DNA of 27,453 bases from Bacteroidota bacterium (GTDB taxonomy: Bacteria > Bacteroidota > Bacteroidia > AKYH767-A > OLB10), in the NCBI GenBank assembly GCA_016721435.1, contig JADKIC010000040.1:1-27453 (forward strand), given 5' to 3'. The notes below the pieces were generated by a model. That model was not told where the DNA came from, searched no databases, and saw nothing but the letters and a program-made list of their open reading frames with translations. Of the stretch, positions 8,034 to 14,963 are shown one piece after another. Numbering within the stretch: position 1 is the first letter of the stretch; every line of letters begins with the position of its first letter. A program made the position numbers and the translations under genes.

Positions 8034-8723
8034 ATGAAATCTAAATCAACGAGTACTAAAAGAAAAACTCCTGCAAAAAATGAGGGCAACGGCTCCGTTT
8101 TTCCGGTTGTTGCGATAGGGGCCTCTGCCGGTGGACTCGAAGCAGTAACTGAACTCCTTAGGAATCTATCTTCTAAAACCGGAATGGCTTTCATCTATGT
8201 GCAGCACCTCAGTCCGGATCATAAGAGTATGCTTACTTCTTTGCTTTCGAAAGTTACGACAATGAAGGTGCAGGAAGTAGTAAATAAAGTGGAGATGGAG
8301 CCGGATAATTTATATATTATTCCTCCGGATAAGGAAATCAATGTCACCAATGGTCATATTAAATTATCACCTCGTCCGGATAGCCCCAGAATTAATCTGC
8401 CGATTAACATTTTATTTTCATCGCTGGCAGAAACGCATAAAGCAAATACCATAGGCGTCATTTTAAGTGGTAGCGCAAATGATGGAACTATAGGGATGAA
8501 GTCCATCAAGCATGAAGGAGGTCTAACTTTTGCTCAGGATGATTCGGCAAAATTTAAAAGCATGCCGTTATCAGCCATTGCTGCCGGAGTGGTCGATTTT
8601 ATTTTATCTCCAAAGGAAATTGCAAAGGAATTGACCCGGTTGAGTTCTCATGCCGGTTCCGTGAAAAGAATGGATGGATTCAAAGACCGGAAGATGGTAT
8701 CGATAATAACGATCCGGATCTGA
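8034..8723 (+). CDS. CheB methylesterase part of a CheB-CheR-PAS-kinase hybrid
   Basis: N-terminal section of a gene of about 1160 residues that is split by three single-base frameshifts (8034-11513). After a basic leader, residues 25-215 form a CheB esterase domain with the catalytic triad visible: S31 in GASAGG, H58 in VQHLSPDH and D150 in GSANDGTIG. No receiver domain precedes it, as usual for these hybrids. The last residues (RKMVSIITIRI) are out of frame; adding one base near 8685-8692 joins it to the CheR section through a DGIDNNDPDLK linker. CheB normally removes methyl groups from chemoreceptors. In soluble hybrids with PAS and kinase modules the target is not established. Confidence 0.85.
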   Translation: MKSKSTSTKRKTPAKNEGNGSVFPVVAIGASAGGLEAVTELLRNLSSKTGMAFIYVQHLSPDHKSMLTSLLSKVTTMKVQEVVNKVEMEPDNLYIIPPDKEINVTNGHIKLSPRPDSPRINLPINILFSSLAETHKANTIGVILSGSANDGTIGMKSIKHEGGLTFAQDDSAKFKSMPLSAIAAGVVDFILSPKEIAKELTRLSSHAGSVKRMDGFKDRKMVSIITIRI

Positions 8724-8779
8724 AAAGTATACTTGTCCATTTACAGCAATCAACAAATGTAGATTTCAGCGCGTATAAA

Positions 8780-9562
8780 ATGAAGACAATTAAGCGACGT
8801 ATCCTTCGCCGGATGCTGATGCATAAAACAAAGACGCTGAAACAATATGCATTGTATTTAAAAAACACTCCGGAAGAATTAAATATATTGTTCCAGGATT
8901 TGTTGATTAATGTCACCTCTTTTTTCAGAGATACGGAAGTGCATAAATATTTAAAGACTTCTTTATTGACTAAACTGCTTAAAGAGAAGAAAGCGGGTGA
9001 AGCTTTACGAATTTGGGTACCTGCCTGCTCTACCGGAGAAGAGGCCTATTCCATTGCCATGATGTTGCTGGAAATTTCAGACACCCTTAATTCGCCATGC
9101 AGAATTCATATTTTCGCAACCGATTTGAGTGAAGCAGCGATTAAAAAAGCCCGAATTGGATTGTACTCCAAAGAAGAATTGGAAGCAGTTACTCCAAAAC
9201 GTGTTCAACGTTTCTTTACGCGGAGTGAGGGTGGATTTCGTATTGGTAAAATGGTGCGCGATATTTGCGTCTTTGCTCAACATAATATTTTACAGGATCC
9301 TCCATTTTCACGACTTGATTTTATCAGTTGCCGTAACTTATTTATTTATCTGGATACCCCGGCTCAGAAAAGAGCAATTACCACTTTTCATTATGCCTTA
9401 AAGGAAAAGGGATATTTGATGCTTGGAAAATCAGAAGCCATTACATCGTCCACGCAATTATTTGTGCCCTACAATGCGAAGTTTAAAGTGTTCTTACGTA
9501 AAAACAGTGTTGGTGAATATTCACTACCTTTTATTTCAGGAAACCCGCAACGGCGCTGTTGA
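8780..9562 (+). CDS. CheR methyltransferase part of the hybrid
   Basis: Middle section of the split hybrid. The true reading frame already runs from about 8690, so the ATG at 8780 is internal. An N-terminal CheR helical domain (DFSAYKMKTIKRRILRRM) leads into the SAM-binding domain: RIWVPACSTGEEAYS, then IHIFATDLSEAAIKKAR, then RLDFISCRNLFIYLD, all diagnostic for CheR. It would methylate glutamates using S-adenosylmethionine. The frame is lost at a T4 run near 9532-9535. Making it T5 gives PFYFRKPATALLKEE and joins the next section. Confidence 0.87.
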   Translation: MKTIKRRILRRMLMHKTKTLKQYALYLKNTPEELNILFQDLLINVTSFFRDTEVHKYLKTSLLTKLLKEKKAGEALRIWVPACSTGEEAYSIAMMLLEISDTLNSPCRIHIFATDLSEAAIKKARIGLYSKEELEAVTPKRVQRFFTRSEGGFRIGKMVRDICVFAQHNILQDPPFSRLDFISCRNLFIYLDTPAQKRAITTFHYALKEKGYLMLGKSEAITSSTQLFVPYNAKFKVFLRKNSVGEYSLPFISGNPQRRC

Positions 9563-9996
9563 AGGAAGAACCGGGTTCAAATGGGACCATTGGGGTGAAG
9601 GGTGCTTCCAAAAAAAGAATACAGATTTCCAATCATGATTTGGATAAAGCAATAGATGAAGTGCTGGTTACTGATTTTATGCCTGCCAGTGTGGTGATTA
9701 ATCATCAAATGGAAATACTTCAATTTCGTGGTTCAACAGATTTATATCTTACACATGCGCCGGGAAAAGCTACTTTTAGTATTCTGAAGATGGCACGATT
9801 GGGGATTAATTTCGCTCTTCGTCATGCCATTGCAAAAGTGATTAAAACCAATCACCGGGAGCGAAAGGAAGGCATCGAAGTAAATGTAAAGGATAAAACA
9901 AGGGTAGTGAGTTTTGAAGTGGTTCCCCTCAAAATTACTTGGGAAGAGCCCTTATTATTGATCCTTTTTCGGAGCAGGAACAAGTGGCTGCAGTGA
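9559..9996 (+). CDS. Linker and PAS-like section of the hybrid
   Basis: Third piece of the split hybrid. The block DFMPASVVINHQMEILQFRGSTDLYL ... SILKMARLGINFALRHAI is the PAS-like module that follows CheR in CheB-CheR-kinase hybrids. Its end, VVPLKITWEEPLLLILF, is the usual closing strand. The remaining residues (RSRNKWLQ) are out of frame. Lengthening the T5 run near 9964-9968 by one base gives LILFSEQEQVAAVS and joins the kinase section. The ATG at 9559 is internal and is not a real start. Confidence 0.75.
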   Translation: MKEEPGSNGTIGVKGASKKRIQISNHDLDKAIDEVLVTDFMPASVVINHQMEILQFRGSTDLYLTHAPGKATFSILKMARLGINFALRHAIAKVIKTNHRERKEGIEVNVKDKTRVVSFEVVPLKITWEEPLLLILFRSRNKWLQ

Positions 9997-11513
9997 GTAT
10001 CTCCGGAAATTCAAGTAAAAGAAGTGCTTTGTTAAAGGATAAAAGAATAAAGAAATTGGAAGAAGAACTTACTTTAGCACACGCTGATGCCCTGGCCTTT
10101 TCACAGGAGCAGGAGGCTTTTATTGAGGAATTGCAAAGTGCAAATGAAGAAATTGTTTCCAGCAACGAAGAATTGCAAACAGTAAATGAAGAACTTGAAA
10201 CCTCTAAGGAAGAGATTGAATCTACCAATGAAGAACTGACTACATCCAATCAGGAGCTGCAAACACGTAATGATCTTTTGAATGAGTCTTATGAATATTC
10301 TAAGGCCATCATTTCCACTTTGCACGAGCCGATGATTGTTATGGACAGGAACCTGCGGGTAAAAACTGCTAACAAATCTTTTTATAAGGCATTTGGCGTG
10401 AAGGAAGAGGAAACAGAGGGTATACTGTTGTATGATTTAGGAAACGGGCAATGGAATATTCCGCGACTGAGAGAGCTGATGGAAGATATTGTTCCAAAGA
10501 ATAACTTCTTTTATGATTTTGAAGTCAGACATGTGTTTCCTGTGATTGGTGAAAAAGTATTGCAACTCAATGCAAATAAAGTATTTCAAAAAAGTATTGG
10601 TGAAGAATTGATTTTATTGTCAATTAATGATATTACAGATTTGGTGATGTTACAGGAAAAAGATAAGGAGGTATTAAAGAAAGATATTCAGGAAAGTAAA
10701 AAGAGTAATAGAGCTCTTGAGAAGGCAGTAAAGGAGCGAACAATGGAGTTGAGGTTAGCAAATAGTGTGCTGGCCGAAAAAAACATAGAGCTGGAGAAAA
10801 TGAATAATGAATTGCAGGCGTTTACTTTTGTATCAAGTCATGATTTGCAAGAGCCATTACGTAAAATTCAAACTTTTGCCGACAGAATACTTGAAACGGA
10901 GAATAAGAATTTGACCGATAGTGGAAAGAATTATTTTCGTTATTTGCAGACTTCTGCTGAGCGGATGCAAGCCCTAATTTTAGATTTACTGACCTTTTCC
11001 CGTATCAATGCAACAGATCGTAAATTTAAAAATATGCAGTTGAGAAAACTGGTGGATGAAGTACTTGTAGATTTGCAGGAGCAAATAGAAGAGCACAAGG
11101 CTGTCATAGAAGTAAATGAAAACTGCGAAGTGTATATTATTCCTTTTTTATTCCGTCAGGTTTTACATAACCTTTTGACCAACGCTTTGAAATTTTCAAA
11201 AAAGAATGTACCTCAACATATCGTTATACAATGCCAAAAGGTACATTCCGGAGAAGTGGTAGAATTGCATTCATTATCTCAAGGCAATTATAGTCATATC
11301 AGTATTTCTGATAATGGAATAGGCTTTAAAAATGAATTCAGGGAAAAGATTTTTGAAGTGTTTCAGAAGCTTCACAGTAAGGACGAGTACGCGGGTACAG
11401 GCATTGGACTCGCTATCGTAAAAAAAATTATAGAGAATCACAATGGTGTCATTTTCGCCACGAGTGAGATCAATAAAGGATCAACATTTGATATTTATAT
11501 ACCTGTAAAATGA
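9939..11513 (+). CDS. Coiled coil, PAS and histidine kinase section of the hybrid
   Basis: C-terminal section of the split hybrid; its TTG start is internal. Residues 35-112 are a long coiled coil with repeated SNEELQTVNEELE heptads, standard in this family. A PAS domain follows (about 118-235) and a second short coiled coil. The HisKA dimerisation domain carries the phospho-accepting H301 in VSSHDLQEPLRK. The ATPase domain shows the N box (NLLTNALKF, N415), G1 (DNGIGF, D458) and G2 (GTGIGLAIVKKI). It should phosphorylate the overlapping receiver protein encoded next. There is no membrane segment, so signal sensing is probably cytoplasmic through the PAS modules. Confidence 0.88.
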   Translation: MGRALIIDPFSEQEQVAAVSISGNSSKRSALLKDKRIKKLEEELTLAHADALAFSQEQEAFIEELQSANEEIVSSNEELQTVNEELETSKEEIESTNEELTTSNQELQTRNDLLNESYEYSKAIISTLHEPMIVMDRNLRVKTANKSFYKAFGVKEEETEGILLYDLGNGQWNIPRLRELMEDIVPKNNFFYDFEVRHVFPVIGEKVLQLNANKVFQKSIGEELILLSINDITDLVMLQEKDKEVLKKDIQESKKSNRALEKAVKERTMELRLANSVLAEKNIELEKMNNELQAFTFVSSHDLQEPLRKIQTFADRILETENKNLTDSGKNYFRYLQTSAERMQALILDLLTFSRINATDRKFKNMQLRKLVDEVLVDLQEQIEEHKAVIEVNENCEVYIIPFLFRQVLHNLLTNALKFSKKNVPQHIVIQCQKVHSGEVVELHSLSQGNYSHISISDNGIGFKNEFREKIFEVFQKLHSKDEYAGTGIGLAIVKKIIENHNGVIFATSEINKGSTFDIYIPVK

Positions 11514-11962
11514 TGAGCGACGAACCTCTCCGTATTCTGTTAGCTGATGATGATGAAGCTGACCGCCTTCTCTTTAAGGAAGCCATTAGTGAATTAAAAA
11601 TTAGAACTGTTGTGCATTCTGTCAATGATGGGATAGACCTGATGGACGCTCTGGCTGTGGAGAACCAGCCATTGCCTCAGCTCCTCTTTCTTGACTTGAA
11701 TATGCCCCGAAAGGATGGTATGGAATGTTTGAGAGAGATAAGGGCCAATGAGAAATACAATGATATTTCTATCGCTATCTTTTCTACCTCTGGAACAGAT
11801 GTTGATATGGAGGAAACCTTTCTTAATGGTGCCAATGTTTATATTCATAAACCCAATGATTTTGGCTCATTAAAGAAATTGTTGGAAAGGGCGGTGCAGG
11901 TAACTTATATTTATCAGGAACCTCCATTTAGTAAGGAAAACTTTTTGATGAAAGTAGAATAG
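11510..11962 (+). CDS. Stand-alone receiver (response regulator) protein
   Basis: A 150-residue single receiver domain with no output domain. The acidic pocket is D13-D15, the phosphorylated aspartate is D62 in LFLDLNMPRKDG, the switch residues are S92/T93 in IFSTSG, and the conserved lysine is K114 in HKP. It overlaps the kinase stop by four bases (ATGA), so translation is coupled and the two are partners. Such Rcp1-like regulators act by protein contact or pass on phosphate. ATG codons at 11510 and 11513 are both possible starts. Confidence 0.9.
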   Translation: MMSDEPLRILLADDDEADRLLFKEAISELKIRTVVHSVNDGIDLMDALAVENQPLPQLLFLDLNMPRKDGMECLREIRANEKYNDISIAIFSTSGTDVDMEETFLNGANVYIHKPNDFGSLKKLLERAVQVTYIYQEPPFSKENFLMKVE

Positions 11963-12132
11963 AGTTTCTTTTTGGAATTCCAGAGGTAACGGGCTTTGGT
12001 AACGAGCTGTCCTATTTTATTGGGGAGAAAATTTGTCGTTTACCACAATTGCTTTTTATGTTTTTTGATGGCTTCTTGAAACGAGTTATACGAATCGGCA
12101 AAATCAATATATTTCCGGTATTAATCAGTGAA

Positions 12133-12191
12133 TGATGTAACTTTTTATTGTAGTTGTGTAATCATTTTAGGAATTAAGGTTTCCATCTTTG
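12133..12191 (+). promoter_or_regulatory. Shared-layout promoter C, for the cupin gene
   Basis: TGATGTAAC (12133-12141), 12 bp, TTGTGTAAT (12154-12162), 24 bp, then CTTTG (12187-12191) followed by GAG. The upstream 12-mer GAATGATGTAAC is identical to that at 4147-4158. TTTG lies only 6 bp before the ATG at 12198. Confidence 0.62.
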
Positions 12192-12197
12192 GAGGGT

Positions 12198-12631
12198 ATG
12201 AATTTAATCAATCACAAAGTGAAAGAAGCCAAATCATTTGTTCGCAATTACAATATAAGTATAAAAGGCACCATGCATACTACTGTGAAGGTCATAGATG
12301 AGTTAGTAGAAAATCTATAGCTCATATCGTTGCAGAGATCATTGAGTATGTACCCCACTCCGTTGTGAGTAGAACGATTGTAAAACGAACTACAGGCAAC
12401 GTAACTATTCTGGCCTATGATCAGGGCGAGGAGTCAGCAGAAAGAGTTTCTCCCTTCGACAGTTATATTCAAATTATTGATGGCACCGCAGCCTTTGTAA
12501 TAAATGGCGACTCGTATGAACTCCACAAGGGAGAAGGAATCATTATTCCGGCACATGCCCGCTATTGTTTTATTGCTAATGAACAGTTTAAGATGATTTC
12601 CACAGTTATTAAAAGTGGATATGAGGATTAA
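12198..12631 (+). CDS. Cupin-domain protein (one frameshift)
   Basis: When one A is added to the A4 run at 12308-12311, the frame runs from 12198 to 12631 and gives about 144 residues. The N-terminal half (MHTTVKVIDELVEKSIAHIVAEII) reads smoothly into a single cupin barrel: SPFDSYIQIIDGTAAFVINGD, then YELHKGEGIIIPAHARYCFIA, then FKMISTVIKSGYE. The usual metal-binding histidines are only partly present (H in PAHA), so a catalytic role is uncertain. As written, only the part from the GTG at 12365 is one frame. The shared-layout promoter places TTTG 6 bp before the ATG at 12198; a later in-frame ATG at 12273 would give a normal leader. Confidence 0.72.
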
Positions 12632-12719
12632 CCGGTTTATCTGGCCTTATTTGATATCAAATTTTGCTCTTTTATTAGTAATTACTCTTTTCCAACAGTT
12701 ATTTTCTAAAGTATGTGAA

Positions 12720-12777
12720 TTATATAAATATTTCAGAAGTTATATAATGTTTATGAAAACGCTCCTTCTAACCTTTG
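12720..12777 (+). promoter_or_regulatory. Shared-layout promoter D
   Basis: TTATATAAA (12720-12728), 11 bp, TTATATAAT (12740-12748), 24 bp, then CTTTGCAG starting at 12773. The two repeats agree at 8 of 9 positions. The 3' end is close to that of promoters A and C. It lies 32 bp before the ATG at 12810. Confidence 0.55.
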
Positions 12778-12809
12778 CAGTGTAAGACTTCACCAAAAGA
12801 AATGAGAAG

Positions 12810-13103
12810 ATGTTAAACGAGCTGAATGAATACCTCGACCAAAAGAGGGAAGAGGAGAACGATGATAAGAATATATTGGGACTCGTTAATGAGGAATACT
12901 ATTTAATAAATGCTATCGGTGATGATAATACAAACCCCGGTACATTGAGTATTTATTTCAAATCAAAGGATGCTAACATTCCTCCCGTAAGGTGGAATAT
13001 GGAGGATGAATTCTTTCCTATAAATATTGACGCTATACCCTATCTGATTTCGCGAATGACGCGAATAGCCAATCTCGATAAGAATTATTTGAATTATAAA
13101 TAG
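12810..13103 (+). CDS. Small acidic hypothetical protein (97 aa)
   Basis: A soluble, acidic protein without signal peptide or membrane segment. The N-terminus is a charged helix (LNEYLDQKREEENDDKN), followed by a mixed region (GTLSIYFKSKDANIPPVRWNMEDEFFPINIDAIPYLISRM). No family is recognised. The start ATG lies downstream of a shared-layout promoter, which groups it with the acidic 4244, YtxH and cupin genes. An earlier ATG at 12802 hits a stop after four codons. It is probably co-transcribed with the 50-codon gene 58 bp downstream. Confidence 0.6.
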   Translation: MLNELNEYLDQKREEENDDKNILGLVNEEYYLINAIGDDNTNPGTLSIYFKSKDANIPPVRWNMEDEFFPINIDAIPYLISRMTRIANLDKNYLNYK

Positions 13104-13161
13104 TAGAGTGTTTTCTTCCTGATAGAAACTATACTTACTATTAATAAGAATAAACTGAATT

Positions 13162-13314
13162 ATGGAAAAGACAATAATGACTATTGAAGCGCTGGCTAAA
13201 AAAGTCAGGGAGGTGAAATATAAAACAGAAATGGAAATGATTCTTCCCTTAGAACCTGAAGAGGTCGAGTCCGGAAATGAGCAGGGAGTAGTTATTTCTA
13301 ATTATTTTCAATAG
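13162..13314 (+). CDS. Small hypothetical protein (50 aa)
   Basis: MEKTIMTIEALAKKVREVKY opens a short, mainly helical acidic protein ending ISNYFQ. It has a clean ATG after an A-rich leader and a TAG stop. It follows the 12810 gene by 58 bp in the same direction with no terminator between, so it probably shares that promoter. No family is recognised. A weak hairpin at 13378-13401 lies 63 bp after its stop. Confidence 0.4.
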   Translation: MEKTIMTIEALAKKVREVKYKTEMEMILPLEPEEVESGNEQGVVISNYFQ

Positions 13315-13377
13315 GTCTAAATAGCGTCCTTGATCCAACATTGGAATGTGAAGTGTATGATCTATTTACCATTTTTC

Positions 13378-13401
13378 TATAATCCAGACAGCGGGATTAT
13401 A
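13378..13401. other. Small hairpin, possible terminator
   Basis: TATAATCC (13378-13385) and GGATTATA (13394-13401) form a perfect 8-bp stem with an 8-base loop. The stem is AT-rich and no strong T run follows, so termination is only a possibility. Confidence 0.3.
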
Positions 13402-13524
13402 CTTTAATAAAAATTGCAAACTATAAAGAGGACGTTATACTATGAAGGTTAAATCCAAAGTTACTTTCAGAGAATACGTAAATTTTATTTGATGAGTATT
13501 TTTGTAAGGGAAGCCTGCTTTTCG

Positions 13525-13555
13525 TTGGAGGGATTCGTTTCATTTATTATTTTTG
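13525..13555 (+). promoter_or_regulatory. Promoter of the S33 hydrolase gene
   Basis: TTG (13525-13527), 20 bp, then TATTTTTG (13548-13555), matching the Bacteroidota consensus. A leader of about 30 bases runs to the ATG at 13594. Another TATTTTTG at 13497-13504 lacks a spaced TTG. Confidence 0.6.
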
Positions 13556-13593
13556 AACTTCCCATAATTCGTTAGTCAAAATTAGAAACGTAT

Positions 13594-14625
13594 ATGAAAA
13601 TTTATCAGGTCATTAATTTTACCCTGTCAATTGTATTGATGGGAATTATTTCATGCACAGAGCCCGCAAGTACAGTACAGAAGGAGGACAATATTTATTT
13701 TTTGAATCCCGATACCGGTGTACAGACCGGAGGTGTTCGAATGATAGCCATCGATACTCCCAGAGGTAAATTTAATATCTGGACCAAGAGAGTAGGAAAC
13801 CATCCCACTATTAAACTGCTCTTGTTAAACGGCGGCCCCGGAGCTACGCACGAGTACTTCGAATGTATGGAAAGTTTCTTGCCTGCTAATAATATCGAGT
13901 TTATCTATTATGATCAGCTCGGATGTGGTAATTCGGATAACCCCAATGATACTTCGTTATGGGATTTACCCCGGTATGTGGAGGAAGTGGAGCAGGTAAG
14001 ATTGGCGTTGAATCTTTCAAAGGATAATTTCTTTTTATTAGGTCATTCCTGGGGGGGTATTCTTGCAATGGAATATGCGCTAAAGTATCAACAACATTTG
14101 AAAGGACTTATTATTTCAAATATGATGAGTAGCGGTCCGGAGTATGGTAAATACGCCGATGATGTGCTGGCCGGTCAAATGAACGCTGATGTCCTGGCAG
14201 AAATAAGAAATTTAGAGGCGAAGAAGGATTTTGCCAACCCGCGGTACATGGAATTGTTGTACGAGCATTTTTACATTGCACATATTCTCCGCTTGCCATT
14301 GGCGCAATGGCCCGAGCCGGTAAACCGTTCTTTTGGGAAGATGAATCAGTCGTTGTATGTGACCATGCAAGGACCGAGTGAATTTGGAATCTCCGGTAAA
14401 CTGGAAAAATGGGATGTAAAAAATCTTTTGAAGAACATTTCAGTGCCTACCTTGGTTATAGGAGCTAAATATGATACCATGGATCCTGAACATATGAAAT
14501 GGATGTCAAAGGAAGTGCAAAACGGTTCCTTTTTGTTTTGTGTGAACGGGAGCCATATGTGCATGTACGATGATCAAAAGACATATATGGATGGATTAAT
14601 CAAATTTTTGAAACGGTTCCTGTAG
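13594..14625 (+). CDS. Alpha/beta hydrolase lipoprotein, proline iminopeptidase type (S33)
   Basis: A 343-residue enzyme. Residues 1-21 are a lipoprotein signal (LSIVLMGIISC, lipidated C21), so it should be anchored in the envelope. The hydrolase core has the oxyanion motif GGPG (80-83), the nucleophile S152 in GHSWGG, acidic D294 in AKYDTMD and H321 in GSHM. GGPG plus the YYDQLGCGNSD block place it with proline iminopeptidases and related S33 hydrolases, which remove N-terminal proline or act on small amides and esters. The substrate is not determinable here. The last codon and stop (CTGTAG) are part of a 64-bp palindrome, so the C-terminus may have been altered by that repeat. Confidence 0.85.
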   Translation: MKIYQVINFTLSIVLMGIISCTEPASTVQKEDNIYFLNPDTGVQTGGVRMIAIDTPRGKFNIWTKRVGNHPTIKLLLLNGGPGATHEYFECMESFLPANNIEFIYYDQLGCGNSDNPNDTSLWDLPRYVEEVEQVRLALNLSKDNFFLLGHSWGGILAMEYALKYQQHLKGLIISNMMSSGPEYGKYADDVLAGQMNADVLAEIRNLEAKKDFANPRYMELLYEHFYIAHILRLPLAQWPEPVNRSFGKMNQSLYVTMQGPSEFGISGKLEKWDVKNLLKNISVPTLVIGAKYDTMDPEHMKWMSKEVQNGSFLFCVNGSHMCMYDDQKTYMDGLIKFLKRFL

Positions 14626-14691
14626 TGACAGGTCGCTGTAGTGACAGGTCGCGACCTGTCACTACAGCGACCTGTCACTACAGCGACCTGT
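14620..14691. repeat. 64-bp perfect palindrome plus an extra half-repeat
   Basis: Bases 14620-14683 equal their own reverse complement. The palindrome is built from the core TGACAGGTCGCGACCTGTCA with CTACAGCG-type joins, and a further ACCTGTCA follows to 14691. The left end forms the last Leu codon and the stop codon of the hydrolase gene. As RNA it would be a 32-bp stem. Confidence 0.9.
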
Positions 14692-14715
14692 CACCCATCC
14701 CCTCCGCCATCGTAA

Positions 14716-14960
14716 TGACAGGTCGCGACCTGTCATTATTGTGAATCGCACTTTACCCCCTATGTTAACGGGTGACAGGTCGCGACCTGTCACTATTGTG
14801 AATCGCACTTTACCCCTATGTTAACGGGTGACAGGTCGCGACCTGTCATTATTGTGAATCGCACTTTACCCCTGTGTTAACGGGTGACAGGTCGCGACCT
14901 GTCACTATTGTGAATCGCACTTTACCCCTATGTTAACGGGTGACAGGTCGCGACCTGTCA
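14716..14960. repeat. Palindromic tandem array, 56-bp period
   Basis: Five copies of the 20-bp palindrome TGACAGGTCGCGACCTGTCA (some with T-rich or C-rich edges) start at 14716, 14773, 14829, 14885 and 14941. They are separated by nearly identical 36-37 bp spacers containing GTGAATCGCACTTTACCCC. Identical spacers exclude CRISPR. The array fills the gap between two convergent genes and ends 3 bp from the stop of the minus-strand gene. Confidence 0.92.
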
Positions 14961-14963
14961 CTA

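Noticed and set aside
8780..9996. CheR and PAS pieces as independent genes
   Set aside because: Their ATG or TTG starts are internal; each joins its neighbour in frame after a single-base correction and matches the order of the known hybrid.
9935..10325. Serine/cysteine-rich minus-strand frames opposite the kinase
   Set aside because: They are mirror translations of the SNEELQ coiled-coil repeats on the plus strand.
14716..14960. CRISPR-like array
   Set aside because: The spacers are nearly identical to each other and the repeat is a full palindrome; no cas gene is near.
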